In this document: positions 54,720 through 64,000 of the stretch, one piece after another | How the letters are laid out: each line of letters begins with the position of its first letter | Position numbering within the stretch: the first letter of the stretch is position 1 | Assembly: GCA_025766275.1 (NCBI GenBank) | Contig: JAFKAC010000028.1 | Location: forward strand, 310,001 to 374,000 | DNA length: 64,000 nucleotides | Source of the DNA: Lactarius indigo | Lineage: Eukaryota; Basidiomycota; Agaricomycetes; Russulales; Russulaceae | Reading direction: 5' to 3' | Translations under genes and position numbers: made by a program | Notes under the pieces: model-generated | What the model saw: only the letters and a program-made list of their open reading frames with translations | Database searches by the model: none | Told to the model about the DNA's origin: nothing

Positions 54720-56384
54720 GTGGCTCTCACCAGCTGAAGCCGAACACAGTTCGTCAAAGAGTACCTGGAGCGGCATCCTTACGACAACCTACGACCATCT
54801 ATCAAAGGAACCGCTCTTTGGAGGAACACCCCACACGACGAAGGGTACTACGTCTACGACCCTGACAAACTCACATACGAACCAATCGAATACATCGAAG
54901 ATCAACATATCTGGGCCTACGTTGCCTATTCTGACTCAAAGCACTCCTGGTACTCCTACAAACCCGTTCCTTCACACCTAGGTCTAGGACCAGGAAAAGG
55001 ACAAATCAGCGCCATCGAAGCCGACTCTGACATCGAAGAACCATCTTCTGAACCTGACTTAGATAACCCAACACTCACACCTACCATTCAACGACCCGTG
55101 GACTTCGCATCGTATGCCAATATGTCCACCACCCAACTCTCCACCACCCTCACCACCTCGCAACCAGCCGCAGGCTCCTCAGCAGCGAATCCTACAAGTG
55201 GTGGAGGACATCCTGTGGGAGGAAGTATGTCGACAAGCGGAGGAGGCACTGCAGGAGGCGCAGGAGGCCATCATGGAGGCGGTGCGCCTGGAGGTGGAGG
55301 CGGTGTGCCTGGAGGTGGAGGCGGTGCGCCTGGAGGCGGAGGCGGCGTGCCTGGAGGTGGAGGCGGCAGAGCAGCAGCAGGTCCCATTGCCGGAGGACCC
55401 CCCCCACCAAACGGACGACTTGGAGGAAATCCCCCACCAGAATTCACCGGGGATCGAGAGGCCAGCAGAGCGTTCCTCAACGCTTTTGTGCTCTATCACG
55501 GAATGAATCCGAACGTCCAACAATTAACCCTCCCCTACTCTCGCGCTATGACCCTCCTCTCATACATCCGAGGACCATTGGTAGACGACTGGGTCAAAGA
55601 ACAAATACAGTGGTTGGCCGACCAACTAGCGGGAGGAGTAACCATGAACGCTGAAAACCTGTGGAACACCATTGAAACAAGGTTTATCCAAGCATATACA
55701 GACACCACGCAGCAACAAAAAGCCCGCCACGCCATTCAAAGTCTACGAATGGACAAGGAAGACATCGACACATACATAGCCAAATTCTCCAATTTGGCAA
55801 ACAAAGCAGGGTACAACAAAGACGAGGCAACGACCCTAGAAATCTTCCAGAAGGGACTTCCGAACGTGTTGGTCATAAACGCAATCAAATTCCATCATCC
55901 CGTAGATTGGGACGATTGGAAAACGGCAGTTACACTCCAACAAGCGGAATATCTTCTGCTTAAAGACAGGCTCACCAAAGGAAGAATGGACAAAAAGGGG
56001 GGGGCCTCTCGTGACCAGTGGCTAAACGCCCTCAACAAAACCAGAGACCTGAATGCAATGGATGTCAGCCGTACTCGCGCCAGAGCAGCAATGACGGACG
56101 ACGAAAAGAAGCAACTCCAGAAAGAAGGAAGATGCTTCCGATGCTGAGGACAAGGACACATTTCTAGGTTCTGTCCCCAGAAACCAGCCACCGCCACCAA
56201 AACCGTGAGTACCAACGACCTCACCCCAACCACTGCCACCATCTCAATGACTGCGTCATGCCCCCTCTCAAACGAGGAACAAGCTGATGCCCAAGTAGCG
56301 GCTTTATTCGCCCAAACCCCCGAAGTACGAGAATTAATGGTGGACAAACTCTTTGGACAAAAGAAGGATTTTCTGAACGCTTGA
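54720..56384 (+). pseudogene. Element G gag with two TGA stops
   Basis: The frame can be followed from GTG at 54720 (VALTS, probably once ATG) through TGA at 54735-54737. It is then open through FVKEYLERHPYDN, a Gly-rich tract of GGGGG-A/V-P repeats (55290-55380) and a capsid region (FTGDREASRAFLNAF). The second TGA at 56145-56147 lies inside the CX2CX4HX4C knuckle (CFRC-stop-GQGHISRFC). The frame then stays open to 56384 after GGATTTT. Both stops are CGA-to-TGA type by comparison with arginine in relatives. Confidence 0.82.
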
Positions 56385-59300
56385 ACCCGGTGGCCTGGGC
56401 TAGAGCATTAAAACTTAGCGTGTACAATAGCAGATTCCGATCCATGTGAATTCCAGTACTTTTCAAATCTGCTCACACGACGGCCAAACGAAATGTCCTT
56501 GTAGACTCAGGCGCAACCGACAATTTTATAAGTACAAATCTCCTAAAACGGCTTAAAATTGCCTGGTTGGCCACCAAACAACCTATCAAGATATGGAACG
56601 TAGACGGAACCCACAATCAAGGAGGAGAAATCAAGTCCTTCACGGACCTTACTGTCAAAACAGGGGGAAAAACCCAAAACCTCCGATTTCTTATTACCGA
56701 CCTAGGAAACGATGAGGTTATACTAGGATACCCCTGGTTCACAGCCTTCGAACCCAAGTTCCACTGGCGGGATGCCACGCTCGACGAAGAATTCCAACCG
56801 GTAGTCATCACCAGCCTAAACTTGTCCGACGAAGCCATGCCTTTAGAAGCAACTATTAAGGCATTGGAGACGTACCAACTGGACGAATTGGCCTGGGAAC
56901 AACTGGAGAATGAAGTCAACCCCCACATCAAACTGCGAAAGATGACCACAGCATCCAAATTAGCACAACAAGAAGCGGCAAAAAAACCCCAAAGGACCTT
57001 TGAAGAGATGGTCCCAGAAGAATACTGCAGGCATCAGAAGGTCTTTAGCGAAGAAGCGTCTCAGCGCTTCCCCCCGTCGCGACCATGGGACCATGCTATT
57101 GATCTGATCCCGAATGCCCCGGAAACGATGGATTGTAAAGTATACCCGCTTACAATGCCAGAAACAGAGAAATTGACGGAATTCATAACCAAACATCTGG
57201 ACAAAAGGTATATCCAACCATCGAAATCTCCCTATGCCTCCCCCTTCTTCTTCATCAAGAAGAAAGACAGGAAATTGCATCCCGTGCAAGACTATCGCCG
57301 TCTTAACGAACTTACTATAAAAAACCACTACCCACTCCCCCTAATCCCCGAGCTGATCGATAAGATTCGAGAAGCGCGACTCTACTCAAAGCTTGATATA
57401 CGATGGGGATACAACAACGTTCGAATTAAACAAGGGGACGAATGGAAGGCAGCGTTCAAGACAAACCAGGGACTGTTCGAACCCCGAGTTATGTTCTTCG
57501 GCCTTACCAACTCCCCTAGTACCTTCCAAACCATGATGGACACCATTTTCTGGGAACTAGTATTGATGGGAGAAGTCATTGTCTACATGGATGACATCTT
57601 GATCGCGACCGCAGACGACCACGCCCACCACAGACAGATGGTACATCGAGTTCTCGACCTGTGCAACAAACACGATCTATACATCAAACCAGAAAAATGC
57701 GTATTCAAAGTCTACGAGGTCGAATATCTGGGGTTAATCATTGGGCACGGACAATTACGAATGGATCCAGTCAAGGTTCAAGGAGTACGCGATTGGAAGG
57801 CGCCGAAATCACTAAAGGAAGTACAGGCTTTCCTGGGATTCTGCAACTTCTACCGACGCTTCATAAAAGGGTTCTCGACCATCGCAAGACCGCTCCACGA
57901 CCTCACAAAAAAGGACACCCCATGGGAATGGACAGAAGCTAGACAAAAAGCATTCGACACCATCAAGGAACAAATTAGTTCTGAACCAGTACTCCTATTC
58001 CCAAAACTAGATCAACCCTTCGAAATCGAAGTCGACGCTTCAAGTTACGCCCTGGGAGCTGTCCTAAACCAAAAAGGAGAGGACAATAAAATGCATCCGG
58101 TCGCGTTTTACTCCGAATCCCTGTCAGAGGCGGAGCGCAATTATGACATTTACGACAGGGAGCTACTAGCGATCGTCAAAGCGTTACGCACCTGGCGAAC
58201 GTACCTTATAGGATCCCCCCACCTAACAACGATTCATACAGACCACGCCAACTTGCAGTATTGGAAAGAACCCAGAAAAATCAGTCAACGAGTAGCGCGG
58301 GAGTTCCAAGAATTGTCAGAGTACAATTTCATACTCAAACACATCCCCGGTACAAAAAACACACAAGCAGACTCCTTATCACGAAGACCTGACTATGATG
58401 ACAGCACCAGTGACAATGATCACGTCATGGTACTTCCAGACGAAGTATTCCTCAAGATCACCCAGACATCCATGCACGACATGGACATATGGACTCAAAT
58501 TGCACAAAATATGGACGAAGCAGCACTCCTCCCGTGGATCGAACCCCACAACCTAAAGAAACACGACAGGTTGTGGTGGAAGGGCGACGCCCTCATTGTT
58601 GTGGGAAACAACGAACTTAAGCGGGGGGTGATCACCTTTTTCCACGATACTCCAAGCGCAGGACATCCAGGAATCGCAAACACCCTAGATTTATTACGAC
58701 GCGACTTCTGGTGGCCCAACATGCGCAAAGACGTGGAAGCCTATGTCAAGGGATGCGCAACGTGCCAAAGTAACAAGATCAATCACCACCGACAGAAACC
58801 CCACCTATTTCCCATCACCACCGAACCATCGGCCGAACCATTCAAAGTAGTGGCCATGGACTTCATAGTCAAACTCCCAATATCAAAAGGGTTTGACTCA
58901 ATTCTCACCGTCACAGACCACGATTGCTCAAAAGCGGCAATATTCATACCGTGCAACGAAACCATAACATCAGAAGGCATGGCAAAGCTCTATCTCCGAT
59001 ACATCTACCCCCATTATGGCCTACCCCGAAAGATCATATCTGATTGGGATCCAAGATTCGCGTCCACGTTCATGCGACAGCTGTGTAAAACATTGGGGAT
59101 ACAGCAAAACGTATCATCAGCGTATCATCCTCAAACGGACGGTCAATCAGAGCGAACAAATCAATGGTTGGAGCAATACCTGCGACACTGGTGTAACGTA
59201 CAACAGGACAATTGGGCGGAACTACTACCTATGGCGCAATTCGCTCACAACTCTTGGAAGAACGCCACCACCAGACACTCCCCTTTCTCACTCATTATGG

Positions 59301-59914
59301 GATGGGAACCGCGAACCATGTGGACACCCAAACCATCGCGCAATCCCGTAGTGGATCAAAGACTAGAAGAGTTGCAAATACTCCGACAACACGCACAAGA
59401 TAGTATCAAACACGCGCAACACCTCATGACCCAACGAGGGAAAACAGGGTTCACACCCTATCAACAAGGGGACCAAGTATGGTTAGAAGGGACCAATCTC
59501 CGTACCTTCTACCCCACAAGTAAACTAGCCCCAAAACGATATGGACCTTTCAAAATCATCAAGGTTCTATCAGATGTTTCATATGAACTGGAGCTTCCGG
59601 CATCATGGAAGATACACCCAGTATTCCACGTGAACCTTCTGATGCCATATAAAGAAACGGAGATGCATGGCGCAAACTACACCCAACCTCCACCAGACCT
59701 TATTGATGGAGAAGAGGAGTACGAAGTGGAGCAAATCAAAGACGCCCAGGAACGAGGAAGAGGGCGTAAGCTCCACTACCTAGTAAAGTGGAAGGGATTC
59801 CCACTGAGCGATAACACGTGGGAACCCGCAACAAATATGACCCACGCCACAGACGTCATCAAGGATTTCTACCGACAATACCCGACCGCCAAAGGGGCTG
59901 GACGAACGATATAA
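56364..59914 (+). pseudogene. Element G pol, one TGA near the start
   Basis: In the -1 frame: GFSERLNPVAWARA, then TGA at 56447-56449 (RSM-stop-IPV), then an uninterrupted frame. Protease VDSGATDNFI, RT VYMDDILIAT near 57590, RNase H VDASSYALGAVLN, integrase (HPGIANTL, CATCQSN, SDWDPRF, DGQSERTNQW), chromodomain EEEYEVEQIK to YLVKWKGFPLSDNTWE, ending about 30 residues later. Unlike B-F it stops soon after the chromodomain. The integrase has SDWDP where others have SDRDP (CGG to TGG type change). Confidence 0.88.
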
Positions 59915-59954
59915 AGACACCCTTGATCTTACCCCCACACCCCTCAGCCCAACA

Positions 59955-61403
59955 ATGACCGACACCCCAGTATCCGACACCACCCTCGTCCACGTCCTCA
60001 GCAACCCGCAACTTGAAGCCACCCTTGAACAAGGAATTGTCACCATCGACCTCTCCGACATCCCCCGTCTATCACCTCCCCCGTCTCCTCAGCACATCAC
60101 CATCACCAACCCTATCCCCATCAAACAAGAACCTGGGGAACTCACCCCGTCAACACCTGAAGAGGGACAGTACTCTCCAACACCCCCTCCTCAGCAACAG
60201 TCGACCCCTCCGCCTGAACCACGACCTCAGTCACCACCATCTTCCCCATCATCCACGCCAACCCCACCACTAGAACCGTTTACCCCAGTCCACGTCCACA
60301 CCCCCATCAACTATGACCGACCCGACTCCCCTCCTAACGATACAGATGACCCCGGCGCCCCATTCTTCCCAAATACTCCCGGAACCCCCAAGTACTACCC
60401 ATTACAGATCCCGCTACCAGATGGTGGATCTAACCCTGTGAAGTATATTTACTATCGCAAGGGGTTCACCGAGGTAGTGGGGACAATGGGCGCGGGGCAA
60501 CCCCACTATGGAGAGGAGGTCTATCTTTCATCACTTAGACCGAACGTCTCAGCGCCCCCCTTTACAGCGGAACAACTACAGTTCTTCGACCCTCACAACG
60601 TCCGCACCTGTGCTCTAGACGAGACGCTCATAGAGCTTAACTCACCTCGTCTCACAGCCGAGATCACTAGGCTGCGAACGGGACTCTTGGCACTCAAAGA
60701 ACTCGACGAGAAATGCGAGAAGCTGGAGCAGGACGCGCGCAAACTGCGGTCGGAACGGCTCACAGTCGACTTGATGCTAGCCAGCACCAAGAGGCGACTC
60801 CAGTATGCAGGGGCACTGGCTACCATCAGCAACGAGTACGCGCGCATGACAGCCCTACCAGCTCCACTTCGCCATTCCTGCTACGCTATTCCATTTTCCC
60901 CACGACATGGAGGACCGTTAGAGTTCCCCCGCCTCACCGACAAACCCCATCGCCGACGCTGTTATCACTGCAACAGCCCCCACCACATCGTACGCGATTG
61001 TCCTACCAGACCGCGACCTGCCTGCCGACACTGCCAAAGCCAGGAGCATCAATCTTATCGATGCATATTCTGCCGCGCGGGTATGGTCGAAGAAGTAATC
61101 ACGACTTCTCAGGCAGACGAACGCATACGGCAAGCAGTGGCCACGGAGGCCACCACCTCCTTCACCGTCCCCAAACCACCAACAGTTGTGGCCCAAACCC
61201 AAGGGAGGTGGTGTGGGCGGTGTTTCCGCACTGATGCCAATCATGACGAAATTCAGTGCCCACAGTACGAAATGTGTCGCAAGTGTGGCAAACGCGGGCC
61301 GTTCCTTTTTCTCAAAACGCACTACTGTTGGCTCGACGTTTCTCCCTGGCCGGAGAACGACCTGGACGCTGACATCTATGACCTCGTTGATCCAGAGTGT
61401 TGA
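59955..61403 (+). CDS. Element G ORF3: Pro-rich protein with tandem zinc knuckles
   Basis: An intact 482-codon frame starting 40 nt after pol, MTDTPVSDTTLVHV. A Pro/Ser/Thr-rich region of about 130 residues is followed by YYPLQIPLPDGGSNPVKYIYY and GEEVYL, alignable to the YIPFPIKLPNG and GKPLYATP blocks of the post-chromodomain extension of B-F. A coiled-coil-like helix (EITRLRTGLLALKELDEKCE) follows. The C-terminal part has knuckles CYHCNSPHHIVRDC and CRHCQSQEHQSYRC and two further Cys/His clusters (CGRC..., CRKC...). There is no signal peptide or membrane segment, so it is not an envelope protein. RNA or DNA binding is inferred from the knuckles; its role in the element is unknown. Confidence 0.8.
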   Translation: MTDTPVSDTTLVHVLSNPQLEATLEQGIVTIDLSDIPRLSPPPSPQHITITNPIPIKQEPGELTPSTPEEGQYSPTPPPQQQSTPPPEPRPQSPPSSPSSTPTPPLEPFTPVHVHTPINYDRPDSPPNDTDDPGAPFFPNTPGTPKYYPLQIPLPDGGSNPVKYIYYRKGFTEVVGTMGAGQPHYGEEVYLSSLRPNVSAPPFTAEQLQFFDPHNVRTCALDETLIELNSPRLTAEITRLRTGLLALKELDEKCEKLEQDARKLRSERLTVDLMLASTKRRLQYAGALATISNEYARMTALPAPLRHSCYAIPFSPRHGGPLEFPRLTDKPHRRRCYHCNSPHHIVRDCPTRPRPACRHCQSQEHQSYRCIFCRAGMVEEVITTSQADERIRQAVATEATTSFTVPKPPTVVAQTQGRWCGRCFRTDANHDEIQCPQYEMCRKCGKRGPFLFLKTHYCWLDVSPWPENDLDADIYDLVDPEC

Positions 61404-61437
61404 AGTCGAGGCGTCTTCAAGCCTAAATGGGGGGTAA

Positions 61438-62036
61438 TGTTACGATTTTCCGTCCTTGTCTTGCTCCTTTCTTCGGACTCATTCTTTCCTTTCTCCATTC
61501 GACCCTCACTTTAGCATTACAAGCCCTGTATGACTACGCGGACACTACGTTTACCCGGTTCTTATCACGTGCTCTGCTTATCGTCGTTATCTTTTGATAA
61601 AGCTCGACATGTGCTAGTTTCCGTTCACTCCTTGATCACGTGCGGACCCGCGTGATTCTCCTTTATTCTTGATACAGACATCCTTTGTTCCCATTATGTC
61701 TTACCTTTTGTTCTTCAATAAGGGATAACGTTACGCCCTTGTCTGTACGGTACGATACCACACGTATTTAAGCCCAGTACTACCTAGCTTGTACGGTAGA
61801 CTAGACTTCTTGTGTAATACTACACTTGTCTACGCGAACTCTTCTGAGTCCCTTGTCTCCCGATCCCCGTCTGCACTAGACCTTCGAGTCTTAGCCCTCC
61901 TCTATAGTCCAAGTGACGCGTGTCCTTGTGACTCTTGTGCATCATCACTTCTGAAGTCGAGCCTTTGAGCTTGGACTCCCGATTACTTGACTGACTTAGT
62001 ACAGGTCGTACTGAACGCCCCTGTAGTGGCGTTACA
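61438..62036 (+). repeat. 3' LTR of element G
   Basis: 599 bp, preceded by the polypurine sequence AAATGGGGGGTAA, ending GGCGTTACA next to GTGAA. Confidence 0.95.
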
Positions 62037-63808
62037 GTGAATCTTGAAGTCGTACTCAGAGAGTTCAAGTACTTCCCTCGCAACTCGCCTGCTAATCTTT
62101 TGTGGTGACTTCCAGTATTGCAGATTCAGGTGGTCTGAGTAAATTTTGATCTTGTGTGGCACTCCCACCAGTAGCGGTCTCCAATTCTGGAGGGCTTTGA
62201 CTATCGCGAGGAGTTCTAGGTCATAGATGTCATAATTTCGCTCTGCCTCTGAGAGCGTTGCCGAATAATAGCCTATAGGGTGTCGTTTTCCATCAGATTT
62301 CCTTTGTAGTAGTACGGCTCCCACTGCGTAGCCCGAGGTGTCAACCTCTAGTTCGAATGGGTCTTGGAGGATGGGGTGTGCTAACACTGGCTCTTCTGTT
62401 ACAAGGCGCTTTAACATGTTGAATGCCTTGTCTTCCTCTTCTGTCCATCGCCATTCTTTGTCCTTTCGTGTCAGTTTGGTGAGTGGCTTGGCGTGAGTTG
62501 CAAAGCTGCGTATGAAGAGTCTGTAAAAGTTACAGAAGCCTAAGAAGGATCTAACGTCCTTGACCTTCGTTGGTGTCAGCCAGTCTTTGATTCCTTGGAC
62601 TTTTACAGGGTCCATTCGGGTCACCCCCCTCTCAAGGATTACCCCCAGGTAATCCATACGCGGCTGATGGAACAAACATTTTTCGAGCTTGAAGTAGAGG
62701 TCGTGTTCTTGCGCAACCCTCAAGACATCTCGTACCGTGGCGACGTGAGCTGTCAAGTCATGGCCAAAGTGAGTGGCTATCCCAATGTCATCCATGTAAA
62801 CACGTATCGTGGTCCCCAGACGTTCGTGCTTCGCGATTGTGTTGCGGTAGATGTGGTTCATCATGGCCTGGAAGGTGGCTGGGGAGTTTGTGAGGCCAAA
62901 GAACATAACCGTCGGCTCAAAGAGGCCGAATTTGGTTTTGAACGCCGCCTTTTCCTGGTCACCATCGCGAATTCGTATGTTGTTGTAGCCCCAACAAATG
63001 TCGAGCTTTGTGTATATATGGGCATTGCTAAGGTCGAGAATGAGGTCCTGAATAAGTGGTAGCGGGTATTGATTGCGAATGGTGTGCGAATTGATCACTC
63101 GGTAGTCCTGTACCGGGCGTAGTTTCCCGTCCTTCTTTTTAATGAAGAAGAAGGAGGATGCGTACGGGGAGATGGAGGGGCGTAGATACCCCTGCTTCAG
63201 TTTTTCCTCCAGGAATTCCTTAAGCTCACCCTCTTCTTTCTGTGTCATGGGATATATCTTACAGTCTATTGCGGCCGGCGTGGACGGTTTAAAGTCAATG
63301 GCGTGGTCCCAGGGCCTTGCCGGGGGAAAGCGGTGCGAGGCTTGCTCGTTGAACAGTTTGCTAAACATTGCGTACTCAGGGGGGAGTACAGCTGCTGTCT
63401 GTTGTTGTTTCGCTTGTATGGCCAATTCCGTCGAGGTGGTGGCTCTAGCGAAGGTTTCTTCTTCCAGTTCTCGTATGATATCTTCTTTTTCTGCTACAAT
63501 TAGTGCTCGAATAGTGGTTGGAGAGAGTAATTCTTTGGTAGTGGCTAGTACTACCGGTAGCATGTCGGGGTGCATTGTTGCCGTAGCCCAGCTAATGGCA
63601 GGTTCAAAGGCACTTAGCCATGGGTAGCCCAGTACCATGTCTTCGCTGCCGAGGTCGGTGACCAGGAAGGTCATCTTCTTTATCTGTCCACGTGTTTTTA
63701 CTTCTAGGTTAACGTAATGAGTGATTAACCCAGCTTTGTTCTCGGTATTATCTATGTTCCATATCTTGCGAGGCGTGTCTAGTTGCTGCACCGGGATGCC
63801 AGCCCGGG

Positions 63809-64000
63809 TGTCACGCCTCTGCGGGGGCGCGGTCTTCTGTAATGGCTTCCTGTCACGTGGCAGTCGACAGCCAAGTTGGATCGGCACTGTGTGCAACGAC
63901 TCCTAAGGTCTTCTGTAACAGCTCCTATGCTAAGGTAGCTGAGTCTGTGGCAATCCCCCTGTGCTAAGGTGGGAAGGCCCTTCTGTAACAGTCCCTTGTG
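63809..64000. mobile_element. Element H: left end of another insertion in element F
   Basis: Similarity of F pol to E pol (KRAGILVRP region) ends at 63808, and unrelated GC-rich sequence starts TGTCACGCCTCTG. It contains repeated CTTCTGTAAC and GCTAAGGT motifs about 80 bp apart. The TG start suits an LTR, but the other end is outside the window, so the class is unknown. Confidence 0.5.

Larger units (their letters stand above)
54103..62036 (+). mobile_element. Element G: chromodomain Ty3 retrotransposon with separate third ORF
   Basis: 7934 bp with 599-bp LTRs (54103-54701, 61438-62036) and a perfect GTGAA duplication (54098-54102, 62037-62041). Sixteen LTR differences, all CpG-type. Order: primer site, gag (two TGA), pol (one TGA near its start), ORF3. 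It is the most divergent chromovirus here and has its own primer/primer-site pair. Confidence 0.95.
51329..63808 (-). pseudogene. Element F pol, split by G and decayed
   Basis: Piece 62042-63808 encodes the end of protease, RT (YMDD near 62795) and RNase H without a stop. Piece 51329-54102 encodes the end of RNase H, integrase, chromodomain EEEYEVEAIL to YLVKWKGYPDSENQW and the C-terminal extension. TGA stops lie at 53342 (after FTREVC), 52457 (after PTSPL), 51884 (after SPMY) and just before QPHY near 51785. Element G sits at the RNase H end (IHHIKG) with target GTGAA. The protease part is truncated at 63809 by element H. Confidence 0.87.
50785..64000 (-). mobile_element. Element F: chromodomain Ty3 retrotransposon (E family), partial
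   Basis: The 3' LTR (50785-51299) and pol up to the protease region (63808) are in view, in two pieces separated by element G. Left flank AGTAT (50780-50784) is one half of the target duplication. Pol carries at least four TGA stops. At 63809 another element begins inside the protease-coding part. The 5' LTR and gag are outside. Confidence 0.88.

Noticed and set aside
59955..61403. ORF3 of element G as an envelope-type gene
   Set aside because: The position fits, but no signal peptide, membrane segment or fusion-type hydrophobic stretch is visible; it carries zinc knuckles and aligns to the pol extension of the other elements.
1..64000. CRISPR arrays, bacterial operons, ribosome-binding sites, tRNA or rRNA genes
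   Set aside because: The spliceosomal introns and retrotransposons show a eukaryotic genome; no cloverleaf, rRNA or spaced direct-repeat array was recognised.

Overview
The window is fungal, most likely from an agaricomycete-type basidiomycete. The evidence is a NACHT-ankyrin STAND gene with eight spliceable GT-AG introns of about 50-64 nt, Ty3-type LTR retrotransposons with chromodomains, and an intron-containing Tc1/mariner-type transposon. I see no rRNA gene, tRNA gene or CRISPR array. Very little of the sequence is single-copy host DNA; about 85% is LTR retrotransposon sequence arranged in nests up to three levels deep.

Layout. (1) 1-4601: a STAND/NLR-like gene, 5' end cut by the window edge, with about 21 ankyrin repeats. 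(2) 4602-6663: sequence with no supported gene. (3) 6664-7192 and 24609-24869: two halves of the 3' end of a paralogous ankyrin gene. They were split at one codon by a Ty3 element (element A, minus strand, 7482-24608, 4-bp target duplication ATGG); a solo LTR of the same family (7193-7477) sits in the same ATGG. (4) Inside A lies element B (plus strand, 10912-21920, a chromovirus with an uninterrupted 1600-codon pol), and inside the 3' LTR of B lies a TIR transposon T (18375-21625) that carries a DDE transposase and a second, divergent gene. (5) 24870-27118: host sequence with an inverted-repeat unit and a fragment of a host gene that resembles the C-terminal part of Csf1/FSA-type proteins. 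That gene is cut at 27119 by element D. (6) 27119-50784: element D (minus strand, B family, decayed), itself invaded by element C (27740-35410, nearly intact), element E (41225-49192), a solo LTR (49518-50079) and element F (from 50785). (7) 50785-64000: F (minus strand, E-like family), invaded by element G (54103-62036) and by another element H whose left end is at 63809.

How the parts work together. B, C, D, E, F and G share one plan: LTR, gag with a CCHC knuckle, a -1 shift into protease-RT-RNase H-integrase-chromodomain, then a further C-terminal region (a separate ORF in G), a polypurine tract and an LTR. In every one of these whose 5' end is visible the primer-binding site is not tRNA-like. 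It is an 11-nt sequence exactly complementary to an 11-nt segment about 34 nt downstream of the LTR TATA box. G carries a different 11-mer pair that is still complementary, which argues for Tf1/sushi-type self-priming. B, C and their relatives also carry a copy of the 3' polypurine tract at the midpoint of the internal region.

Decay. In hand alignments of five complete LTR pairs plus one partial pair I found 53 differences in about 2560 positions, and every one is a CpG versus TpG or CpA change. Most premature stops are TGA where sister copies have arginine. The signal is CpG deamination, presumably methylation-driven, with almost no other divergence, so these insertions look recent.
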